NCBI GenBank assembly: GCA_012728505.1 | Contig: JAAYEY010000229.1 | Span: 1 to 6,426 of the forward strand | DNA: 6,426 nt | Direction: 5' to 3' | Source: Synergistaceae bacterium | GTDB lineage: Bacteria; Synergistota; Synergistia; Synergistales; Synergistaceae | Part shown: piece after piece, positions 1-5,455 of the stretch | How positions within the stretch are numbered: the first letter of the stretch is position 1 | How the letters are laid out: the number at the start of each line of letters is the position of its first letter | The notes under the pieces: model-generated | Told to the model about the DNA's origin: nothing | What the model saw: only the letters and a program-made list of their open reading frames with translations | Databases searched by the model: none | Made by a program: the position numbers and the translations under genes

Positions 1-114
1 TTTGTTTTCCTCTTTAGCTTTATTTAATGCTTCCTCGCCCCAGGGGTACCAATTTACCGGATTATCCTTATGTTGTAGCAGGTACGGAGATTTTTCATTT
101 GCCAACTTATTCAT
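1..114 (-). CDS. YyaL/SSP411-type thioredoxin-fold protein, N-terminal 38 codons (partial)
   Basis: Only the first 38 codons are present; the gene continues beyond the left edge. The visible peptide reads [20 protein letters not shown] and then [17 protein letters not shown]. This closely follows the conserved start of the DUF255 family (bacillary YyaL, mammalian SSP411/SPATA20), in which '[23 protein letters not shown]' opens a thioredoxin-like domain. Full-length members are large, roughly 600-700 residues, with the thioredoxin fold followed by a six-hairpin glycosidase-like region; the biochemical role is poorly known. The ATG at 114-112 is supported by a strong AGGAGG seven bases upstream. 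No convincing -35/-10 pair was found between it and the RpiR gene, so its promoter is unassigned. The family call is firm even though the CXXC-type active site lies outside the window. Confidence 0.9.
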   Translation of the reverse strand, partial: MNKLANEKSPYLLQHKDNPVNWYPWGEEALNKAKEENK

Positions 115-121
115 AGAATCT

Positions 122-127
122 CCTCCT
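122..127 (-). promoter_or_regulatory. Shine-Dalgarno site of the YyaL-type gene
   Basis: The minus strand reads AGGAGG followed by seven bases and then ATG at 114. It fixes the start of the truncated gene and shows that the organism uses canonical Shine-Dalgarno initiation. Confidence 0.85.
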
Positions 128-270
128 TTTTTATTTATCATGCTTAAAATTCAAAATCAAACGAGGTTGATAGACCCTTGTAACATCTTGTGGTTTATAT
201 ACTAAAGGAATAAGTATTAAGTTGAGGACCCGATTGGGTATCTGAAGTCTGTAATAAAGATAAGTATGGG

Positions 271-293
271 CGGCGGTGAATGGATCACCGCCG
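271..293 (-). terminator. GC-rich hairpin, candidate terminator of the RpiR gene
   Basis: Perfect 9-bp inverted repeat CGGCGGTGA / TCACCGCCG around a 5-base loop, about 67 bases beyond the RpiR stop codon. In the minus direction it is followed by an AT-rich stretch (CCATACTTATCTTTATT) rather than a clean T-run, so intrinsic termination would be weak or need a factor. It could equally be an mRNA-stabilising hairpin or a protein-binding site. The structure is certain; its function is inferred from its place between two genes read in the same direction. Confidence 0.45.
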
Positions 294-359
294 GAGTTCC
301 TTATAAAACAAATAAATTTATGGATGCTTGTGATATAGATATTACTTGATTAAATAACA

Positions 360-1226
360 TTAGTATTTCAGCCCAAATATAGGATGGAATATCCTCTCGT
401 CGTGGAGGAACTCTGACTGTGCCTCAAGATGTTTTTTTGCCTCAAACTCAGGCGTCATTGCAAGCGCCGAAGCAAGTACGTGGGTCAAGAATAGCGGACC
501 GATTATGCTGCTTCCGAAGGTGGGGCTGTTTGCAGATACAAATAATGATAGTTCTGCTGTCCTGCAGACAGGTGCTGCCGCGCTGTCTGTTATAGTAATG
601 ACTTTTGCGCCGTTTTTGTGTGCTGCTTGAACAGATTCAGTTACTTCTATCGAATAGCTGGGCAGTTCGCATACTACAACAAGGTCGCCCTTTCCAATAC
701 ATCTGGTTTGTTCCCACATTGAAAGGCTGCTTCTCTGTATGAAGACTGATTTCTTACCCATTACTGCGAGACGCATCTGAAGAAGTTCGACAACAAGGGA
801 AGAAATTCCCCATCCAACACAGTAGACAGTGTTGGATGACTTTACAAGGGAGCAAAATTTCTCTGTATCCTCAGGCGAGAGCTGAGCCAGCGTATCCTCC
901 AAATTTGCCTGTTCTGCACTGTAGATGCTTTCTGACAGGCTGTCTCCGCTGCTTACGGCTCTTGCAAGCAGTGCGGCGGGGTTGATCTGTTCCAATATAG
1001 CTTGCTGAAGACAACCCTTAAGCTCTGCATAACCGGAGAAGCCCAACATCTGTGCGACTCTTACCAGCTGTGCCTTTGAGACTTTAAGTTCATCTGCAAT
1101 ATCTCCTATAGAACGAAAAGAGGCCTCGCGCATGTTTGCGAGGAGATATTCTGCTACACGTCTTGCTTTATTAGGCATTGTATGTGCTTTTTCCATTAAC
1201 AGGTTTTGAAGTTGTGTACTGTCCAT
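360..1226 (-). CDS. MurR/RpiR-family transcriptional regulator (HTH + SIS domain)
   Basis: A 288-residue protein, the normal length for the RpiR family of DNA-binding regulators. Residues about 1-75 form the HTH_6 domain, with the family signatures SIGDIADELKVSKAQLVRVAQ and LGFSGYAELK. Residues about 125-260 form a sugar-isomerase (SIS) fold that starts with NTVYCVGWGISS and continues through KVITITDS and AELSLFV. SIS domains in this family usually bind a phosphosugar effector. Here the usual ISxSG-T-type phosphate-contacting segment reads CELPSYSIEVTES (residues 186-198), so the ligand may differ. The ATG at 1226 has AAGGAG nine bases upstream. The gene has its own promoter (1284-1312) with a flanking inverted repeat, suggesting autoregulation. 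The upstream neighbour is an Old Yellow Enzyme-type gene; no sugar genes are visible. The family is confident, the regulon unknown. Confidence 0.93.
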   Translation of the reverse strand: MDSTQLQNLLMEKAHTMPNKARRVAEYLLANMREASFRSIGDIADELKVSKAQLVRVAQMLGFSGYAELKGCLQQAILEQINPAALLARAVSSGDSLSESIYSAEQANLEDTLAQLSPEDTEKFCSLVKSSNTVYCVGWGISSLVVELLQMRLAVMGKKSVFIQRSSLSMWEQTRCIGKGDLVVVCELPSYSIEVTESVQAAHKNGAKVITITDSAAAPVCRTAELSLFVSANSPTFGSSIIGPLFLTHVLASALAMTPEFEAKKHLEAQSEFLHDERIFHPIFGLKY

Positions 1227-1283
1227 TAGGAAACACTCCTTATTTTATCGGCCAAAGATGATGTATTTTTTGAATTCAACCAC

Positions 1284-1312
1284 AGTGTATTGTTACTAAA
1301 TGAGCTTGTCAA
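1284..1312 (-). promoter_or_regulatory. Sigma-70-type promoter of the RpiR gene
   Basis: On the minus strand a perfect -35 box TTGACA (1307-1312) is separated by 17 bases from the -10 box TACACT (1284-1289), which matches 4 of 6 consensus bases. It lies about 58 bases upstream of the RpiR ATG, in the gap after the flavoenzyme stop codon, so RpiR can be transcribed independently. Start site and activity are inferred. Confidence 0.7.
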
Positions 1313-1321
1313 TCTTAGTAA
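1293..1321. repeat. Inverted repeat TTACTAA-15-TTAGTAA around the RpiR -35 box, candidate operator
   Basis: Two perfect 7-base arms (TTACTAA at 1293-1299 and TTAGTAA at 1315-1321) lie 22 bases apart centre to centre, about two helical turns. The -35 box sits at the centre of symmetry. This geometry suits a dimeric regulator bound to one DNA face, and autorepression by RpiR is the simplest guess. The arms are short and AT-rich, so chance is not excluded. Confidence 0.4.
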
Positions 1322-1395
1322 AGTTTTGTTTTGATTAGTTCAGTCTGTAAAATTAAAAATTACCCCTAATTTATCTGTTATGGGTCAGATCAATA

Positions 1396-2550
1396 TTAAA
1401 GAGGATCCCAGTTCCCTTCATTTCTGTCTCTCAGTATTGGGCAGTCAATGGGTCCGAATTTAGCAGTTTTGAAACATGCGTTGCATGATATGCAGGCTGT
1501 GGGTCTTGCGTCTTCATCGTACCATCTGTTTATGAGATCTGGTTCCGCGATAAAAGGTCTGCTCAGTGCAAGAAGGTCACATGTTTTGTTATATATCAGT
1601 TCTGCCATAATAGGTAGGCTTCTTAGTCCCCCTGTCAGTATTATGATCTGTTTTTCCGAGGCATGTTTTTTGATCTCTGCCGCGTACTCTTTGAAAGGTG
1701 CCTCAGATTCGCCGGCTGATACTCCTATGGTGCTGGGAGATTTGAGAGCGACGGAATAACTTGTGCCGGATGAAACATCGATTCCGTCTGCACCTTTTTT
1801 CAGGAGACCGATAGAAAGTGCTATGCCATCTTCTTGCCCGTAGCCCTTTTCGACCCCTTCTTCTATGCTTATCTTGAACCAGATGTTGAATTTTTCTCCA
1901 ACAGCGGACCTAACTTCTTTAAGTATTTCGTAAAATATACGCGACCTGTTTTCAAGAGGGCCGCCGTATTCATCATCTCTTTTGTTTGTCAAAGGGGAGA
2001 GGAACTGTGTAAGAAGGAAACCGTGTCCTCCATGTATCTCTACTCCGTCAGTTCCGCCCTTTTTTGCTCTGACGGCAGCTGCTGCGAAATCTTCAACGAC
2101 CTTTCTGATGTCATCCTTTGAGAGGGGCTGTGTTTCGAAATCACAGTTAGGGTGTTTGCCGCCAGAGGGTGAGTAAGAGGTGTTTTCTTTCGCTACGGAA
2201 TCCTCGCGCTGACCACCTCCATGGCATATTTGAACAATCAGTCTTGAGTCGAATTCGTGTACCTCTTTAGCAAGCCGAGACACATCGTCGATTCTTTCGT
2301 CTGAATGAAGTCCCCATTGTTTTTTAAAAGATTTTCCTTCAGGGCTGATATAAGCTAGACCGGTTATCAATGTTCCGGCTCCGCCGGCTGCTATCTCAGC
2401 GTGTTTTTTTATTTCTGCTATGGAAATTTCCCCAGTCTGTTCGTCGGCCCCCCCGAGGTATGTGGCTGAACGTACGAATCTGTTTTTTGTCTTGAAAGAG
2501 GGTCGTTCAAATCCATAGAACAGAGAATGAATTTTTTCTGTCTTATCCAT
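1396..2550 (-). CDS. Old Yellow Enzyme-family NADH:flavin oxidoreductase, short form with C-terminal Cys cluster
   Basis: A 384-residue protein forming a single FMN-binding TIM barrel of the OYE/2,4-dienoyl-CoA reductase N-terminal family, expected to reduce activated C=C bonds in the cytoplasm. Signature segments are VQICHGGGQ (106-114), EIHGGHGFLLTQFLSP (171-186, with the paired histidines H173 and H176) and the classic YGGPLENRSR (195-204). Near the end are C353, C356, C359 and C370 (ACISCNACF ... IDCPI). These resemble the [4Fe-4S] ligands of FadH and 2-enoate reductases, but the spacing is CX2CX2CX10C rather than CX2CX3CX11C. The FAD/NAD(P)H domains of long family members are absent, so electrons must come from a partner or directly from NAD(P)H. 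The ATG at 2550 has an AAAGGA-type site ten bases upstream. The substrate cannot be told from sequence. Confidence 0.92.
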   Translation of the reverse strand: MDKTEKIHSLFYGFERPSFKTKNRFVRSATYLGGADEQTGEISIAEIKKHAEIAAGGAGTLITGLAYISPEGKSFKKQWGLHSDERIDDVSRLAKEVHEFDSRLIVQICHGGGQREDSVAKENTSYSPSGGKHPNCDFETQPLSKDDIRKVVEDFAAAAVRAKKGGTDGVEIHGGHGFLLTQFLSPLTNKRDDEYGGPLENRSRIFYEILKEVRSAVGEKFNIWFKISIEEGVEKGYGQEDGIALSIGLLKKGADGIDVSSGTSYSVALKSPSTIGVSAGESEAPFKEYAAEIKKHASEKQIIILTGGLRSLPIMAELIYNKTCDLLALSRPFIAEPDLINRWYDEDARPTACISCNACFKTAKFGPIDCPILRDRNEGNWDPL

Positions 2551-2664
2551 TAGGCAAATGTCCTTTCACACTAAATTGGTTACAATCTATAACAAATACA
2601 ATGCATCAGACAGGGCAATTTCTGCAATTAAAAAGCTTTATTGTTTGGTCCTCTAAATTTTTTG

Positions 2665-2694
2665 TTTAAACGGCAAGTAATAATGAGATGTCAA
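2665..2694 (-). promoter_or_regulatory. Candidate promoter of the flavoenzyme gene, overlapping the end of the radical SAM gene
   Basis: On the minus strand a perfect TTGACA (2689-2694) spans the TGA stop codon of the radical SAM gene. Eighteen bases later comes TTTAAA (2665-2670), a 4-of-6 match to the -10 box, inside the 8-base palindrome GTTTAAAC. It would give a leader of roughly 110 bases before the ATG at 2550. A weaker alternative closer to the gene is TTGCCC-18-TGTTAT. Activity is not proven. Confidence 0.5.
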
Positions 2695-3653
2695 ATTATC
2701 TTTCCTGTTGGAGGGAAAAAGGAAAGTTTTTCTGATACTGCAGTTGTAGTTGTTCCAGTAAGTTCGGCCAGACGACGAAGTCCGAAACAGCCATGTCCGG
2801 TGAATTTTGAAATATGCTCTTCGGGCACTATCCATGGCCCTCTTGGGTTGTACTTAGTCAGTTTTCTTATAAGAGATTCTGAGGATATCATCTCCCCAAG
2901 GGCAGGATGATGTGGTCCTCCTTTGACTTTTGAAGCAAGCAGTTCTGATTCCTGCAACCCTATTCTGATTGGGTTGAATCCCAGAGATGTTGCGCAGCCG
3001 ATAAAAACACCGCCCCATTCGATAGCCTGATTCAAAGGTAGTGGGGTGTAACTTCCATTAATCCTCATGTTGTCCAGTTCAGTTGATTCCAGAACCAAGC
3101 AGGGGTAAAGTCTCAGATCCCATGACAAGGGCCCCTTGGCCTCAGATAATTTTTTTAAATCTGCGATGCTGCTCTCTTTTGTCTGTCCGGGCAGACCGAT
3201 CATCATCTGGACTCCAAGAGGCAGGCCTTCATCCACGATATTTTTTATATCTTCAAGGATAACTTGAGGGTCAGCATCTCTTTTACACAAAGAAAGAACT
3301 GAAGGGTCGAGAGAGGGAATCCCTAACTCTATACATGCGATAGGGTAGGTTTTGATTAGGTCCATGACATGGGGATCGCTCATATCGCCGGGATATGTAG
3401 AAAAACGTATCCGACTTCCGGATGGGGCAGAGTTGATTACAGTATCAAGGTATTCTTTTATCGTTGAATGGCCAAACCTGCAGAAGGATCCCCCAAAAAA
3501 GCATACCTCTCTAGGCCCGTCAAGTTCTCGTAAGACAGAAGAAACATATTCAGGTGAAGGTATATCTGCGGCGCCGGTTATGGTGCTCTGGCTGCAGTAT
3601 ACGCATCTTCCTCTGCATCCTCCAAAGGGCAAGAAGAAAGGGAGCTTTTTCAT
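2691..3653 (-). CDS. Elp3-like radical SAM protein (COG1243 type, no acetyltransferase domain)
   Basis: From the ATG at 3653 this is 320 residues. The radical SAM motif CRGRCVYC (CX3CX2C, residues 13-20) binds the [4Fe-4S] cluster that cleaves S-adenosylmethionine. Further family blocks are the ITG after the cluster, CFFGGSF (51-57), RFSTYPGDM (83-91), CIELGIPSLD (107-116), LGVQMMIGLPGQT (146-158), LRLYPCLVLEST (180-191), IRIGLQESE (229-237) and GGPHHPALGEM (245-255). These match bacterial short Elp3 homologues that lack the GNAT domain; their substrate, perhaps tRNA or protein, is not established. The start is uncertain. The frame stays open to a GTG at 3707, and a TTG at 3683 has GAGGGGG ten bases upstream. 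ATG 3653 has no clear Shine-Dalgarno but puts the first Cys at the usual distance from the N-terminus. It follows immA by 20 bases, or overlaps it if a longer start is used. Confidence 0.9.
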   Translation of the reverse strand: MKKLPFFLPFGGCRGRCVYCSQSTITGAADIPSPEYVSSVLRELDGPREVCFFGGSFCRFGHSTIKEYLDTVINSAPSGSRIRFSTYPGDMSDPHVMDLIKTYPIACIELGIPSLDPSVLSLCKRDADPQVILEDIKNIVDEGLPLGVQMMIGLPGQTKESSIADLKKLSEAKGPLSWDLRLYPCLVLESTELDNMRINGSYTPLPLNQAIEWGGVFIGCATSLGFNPIRIGLQESELLASKVKGGPHHPALGEMISSESLIRKLTKYNPRGPWIVPEEHISKFTGHGCFGLRRLAELTGTTTTAVSEKLSFFPPTGKII

Positions 3654-3673
3654 AGAGCCAACAGGGCTAATGT

Positions 3674-4111
3674 TCAAGCCCAATCTGAATAATCCCCCTC
3701 GCTCCACTCAGGCCACAGTGCAGCCCAAGCAAAAGAATCAGCTCTGTTTTCAAAGCTTTCCATGGATTCAAAGGTGTGAGTCCAGAATCGGGCGCCTTTT
3801 TTGTGATTGAGGAGGTGATAGGCTTCATGGAAAAGGGCAAACCTTCTCCATATTAACGGAAGGATCGAATTTATATATATACGTCCTCTCTTGCCTTTGA
3901 CTAAATGTATACCCCAAACACCTGAGGGAAGTGCCTCGAACATAAGCTCAAGAGAGAGACCTGTGATTTCTTCTGCTCTTGCAAGTATCTCGAATTCGCT
4001 CAGTCGATGCCATGCCTTGCCCTCATTTGTCGCCCAAAGAGGAATCTCATCAGGCGGTGATGGGATTGTTTCATAAAGATCTTCTGTGCTTAGATTATTT
4101 ACCTGAAGCAT
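3674..4111 (-). CDS. ImmA/IrrE-family zinc metalloprotease (COG2856)
   Basis: From the ATG at 4111 the product has 145 residues, usual for compact ImmA proteins. The zinc-protease helix FALFHEAYHLLNH carries HEAYH (HExxH, residues 95-99). The later ENRADSFAWAALWP (from 121) supplies the expected third ligand, E121, and the family's A-x-x-FA-x-x-L-x-P pattern. ImmA/IrrE proteases cleave a partner XRE repressor to relieve repression after DNA damage or other stress, as in ICEBs1 ImmA-ImmR and Deinococcus IrrE/PprI-DdrO. Here the partner is the gene immediately upstream, which overlaps by 17 bases, indicating coupled translation. The reading frame extends to a TTG at 4132, but that has no Shine-Dalgarno site. 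The acidic, Trp-rich tail (WPEWSEGDYSDWA) is not a feature I recognise. The protease family call is strong; cleavage of the neighbour is inference. Confidence 0.9.
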   Translation of the reverse strand: MLQVNNLSTEDLYETIPSPPDEIPLWATNEGKAWHRLSEFEILARAEEITGLSLELMFEALPSGVWGIHLVKGKRGRIYINSILPLIWRRFALFHEAYHLLNHKKGARFWTHTFESMESFENRADSFAWAALWPEWSEGDYSDWA

Positions 4112-4460
4112 CCTCTGTTTCCCAATCGTCAAGAGCCGCCTCTATAAGGCGGTAGACCCTTTTTAGTTCTTGATCAGTCAGTTTTTTGCTGCGGTACCAT
4201 ATCTCAAGTTCTCCATTGTCGAGCATTGATTCCAATTGAACTCTACCTGGATTATCAGGTGAGGAGAAATCCATAAGGAGATCTGTTACGTTCACGTTGA
4301 GAGCCGGTGCAAGCCTCTGGAGTAGTTTCATAGAGGGCAGCCTTCTGTTGCTTTCAAGAGCCTGTACATATATCCTGCTTACTTCGACCTTGTCAGCAAG
4401 TTTCTGTTGTGTAAGATTCTGTGCCTTACGTAATGTCTTAATCCTGTTGCCAAGACTCAT
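4095..4460 (-). CDS. XRE-family (Cro/cI-type) HTH transcriptional regulator
   Basis: A 121-residue protein. Residues about 6-62 form a classic HTH_3 domain (NRIKTLRKAQNLTQQKLADK, then VSRIYVQALESNRRLPS and LLQRLAPALNV). The C-terminal half is acidic and helical (EIWYRSKKLTDQELKRVYRL), with no recognised domain, and may mediate dimerisation or protease recognition. It is the first gene of a unit with the overlapping ImmA-type protease and the radical SAM gene. By analogy with ImmR and DdrO it probably represses its own operon and is inactivated by the protease. The ATG at 4460 has GAAAGGG about ten bases upstream. A promoter with an inverted repeat between its -35 and -10 boxes lies at 4498-4526, in the right place for autorepression. 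Confidence 0.93.
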   Translation of the reverse strand: MSLGNRIKTLRKAQNLTQQKLADKVEVSRIYVQALESNRRLPSMKLLQRLAPALNVNVTDLLMDFSSPDNPGRVQLESMLDNGELEIWYRSKKLTDQELKRVYRLIEAALDDWETEDASGK

Positions 4461-4497
4461 AGAATATCAACCCTTTCTTTACATTATGTGCAATAGA

Positions 4498-4526
4498 AGG
4501 ATACAACATATTTTTATTGTTGACAA
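4498..4526 (-). promoter_or_regulatory. Promoter of the XRE-ImmA-radical SAM operon, overlapping the end of citG
   Basis: On the minus strand TTGTCA (4521-4526, 5 of 6 matches to -35) is followed after 17 bases by TATCCT (4498-4503, 4 of 6 matches to -10), about 38 bases before the XRE ATG. The -35 box lies in the last codons of citG, so the operon can be expressed apart from citG, although read-through remains possible because no terminator is visible in the 53-base gap. Confidence 0.6.
4504..4522. repeat. Inverted repeat CAACA-9-TGTTG in the XRE promoter spacer, candidate operator
   Basis: Perfect 5-base arms (4504-4508 and 4518-4522) around an AT-only 9-base centre. It occupies the spacer between the -10 and -35 boxes, and two bases of the right arm lie in the -35 box. 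XRE/cI-type repressors bind short dyads of about this size, and binding here would block RNA polymerase. The arms are short, so this is a candidate only. Confidence 0.4.
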
Positions 4527-5455
4527 GTAGGCTCGGTTATCTGGTTCAAAAAAATGGAACAGCATAGCAAATCAGCCGCTCCGCCAGGGCTTATTCTGTA
4601 TTTTAGAAACTCTTTTTCAAGATCTTTTATAGGCTGGTAGTTTTCTGAGAAGAGATCAAATGTGTCAATTGTTTTTCTAACCATCTGCAGGTATTCATTT
4701 TTCCAAAAGTCGTAACCACCTCTGTGTATCACGTTGCTGTCTTCGTTGTGGCACATGATTGATAAGAGAGAGGCAATATTTGAGCTGTTTGTTGAAGCCC
4801 CCATCGAAGATGCCCGTTTGAGTTCAGGAAGACCATGGAGTAAAACTGAGGGAAAACCGCTCTCAGCCTCTCCTCTCGCTCCCGTTACTCCGTGCTTTAT
4901 AAAAAGTCTTTCCCCGTTTGACAGTTTTTCAGAAACATCTTTTTTAGATAGTGAGCCGAGCTCTCTAGATGTGATTCCCTCTACAGAGGCAGAGGCGTAA
5001 TAAATAATGTTTTCCGGGGTTAGCTCTTTTTTGGAATAGGTGCAGTAGCCCGCGCCATATAAGAGTAGTGATAAAAGAAAAATCAGACCTTTGTGAGTGT
5101 TAATGCCGGAGGTTGCTATGAACATTTTTTTCTCCATCTCAACACCGATGTATCTTAGACGCTTAAGAGCCTCCGAAGGAGCGATGCCTGTTAATCCAAT
5201 AAGGGCTTGATACTCCCATAGGGATTCTATCGCTTGGGCGCTTGTAATAAATGTATGCCAAGTCATATCGATATGACATCCCTGTCCAAGAGGATCGACC
5301 AATCCAGGTTTAGGCGCTGTAAGAATTTCACATACAACTGCATTAGCTGCAGCCTGCCATAGTATCGGGGGCGTGGGGTGCTTGACTTGCCCCTTCAAGT
5401 GAAGGATACTTTTGTTTAATATATAAAAATCAGAGGGTGGCTCGGATAGATGCAA
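4514..5455 (-). CDS. citG: Triphosphoribosyl-dephospho-CoA synthase (CitG family)
   Basis: A 313-residue protein, close to the family length. It makes 2'-(5''-triphosphoribosyl)-3'-dephospho-CoA from ATP and dephospho-CoA, the precursor of the prosthetic group of citrate lyase (or, for the homologue MdcB, malonate decarboxylase). Family blocks are APKPGLVDPLGQGCHIDM (47-64), ATSGINTHKGLIF (114-126), KHGVTGARGEAESGFP (187-202), NVIHRGG (241-247) and ISPGGAADLL (288-297). The start is a TTG at 5455, chosen because GGAGGT lies six bases upstream; there is no in-frame ATG before residue 64, which would remove the conserved PKPGLVD block. Residues 1-30 precede the conserved core. No citrate lyase or malonate decarboxylase gene is in the window, so its partner lies elsewhere. 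The 5' end overlaps the divergent transglycosylase gene by six bases. Confidence 0.92.
   Translation of the reverse strand: MHLSEPPSDFYILNKSILHLKGQVKHPTPPILWQAAANAVVCEILTAPKPGLVDPLGQGCHIDMTWHTFITSAQAIESLWEYQALIGLTGIAPSEALKRLRYIGVEMEKKMFIATSGINTHKGLIFLLSLLLYGAGYCTYSKKELTPENIIYYASASVEGITSRELGSLSKKDVSEKLSNGERLFIKHGVTGARGEAESGFPSVLLHGLPELKRASSMGASTNSSNIASLLSIMCHNEDSNVIHRGGYDFWKNEYLQMVRKTIDTFDLFSENYQPIKDLEKEFLKYRISPGGAADLLCCSIFLNQITEPTCQQ
5382..5410 (+). promoter_or_regulatory. Promoter of the lytic transglycosylase gene, inside the citG 5' coding region
   Basis: TTGACT (5382-5387, 5 of 6 consensus bases) and GATACT (5405-5410, 4 of 6) are separated by 17 bases. The inferred transcription start is some 30-35 bases before the ATG at 5450. 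It lies entirely within codons of the oppositely oriented citG gene. A nearby ATATAAAA stretch (5421-5428) is AT-rich but lacks a matching -35 box. Confidence 0.6.

Noticed and set aside
2..205. Plus-strand open frame of 67 codons at the left edge
   Set aside because: It is antisense to the clearly recognisable N-terminus of the YyaL-type protein and extends into AT-rich intergenic DNA; no family resemblance.
228..239. ACCC-GATT-GGGT mini-hairpin
   Set aside because: A four-base stem is expected by chance and nothing around it supports a function.
1357..1372. AAATTA-4-TAATTT hairpin followed by T-rich sequence after the flavoenzyme stop
   Set aside because: Only six A/T pairs, too weak to call a terminator, although the position is suitable.
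1834..2121. Plus-strand open frames of up to about 100 codons inside the flavoenzyme gene (also 1448-1759 and 1982-2176)
   Set aside because: Antisense shadows of a well-conserved coding sequence, with no Shine-Dalgarno sites of note and no recognisable products.
2653..2835. Minus-strand 60-codon frame overlapping the end of the radical SAM gene
   Set aside because: It lies in another frame of conserved coding sequence, runs into the flavoenzyme leader, and its peptide resembles nothing I know.
3352..3810. Plus-strand 152-codon open frame opposite the radical SAM and protease genes
   Set aside because: Antisense to two genes with clear family motifs; composition is that of a shadow frame.
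3674..4460. Prophage or integrative element signalled by the XRE-ImmA pair
   Set aside because: No integrase, excisionase, structural or transfer gene, tRNA or direct repeats in the window; the neighbours look like ordinary chromosomal genes.
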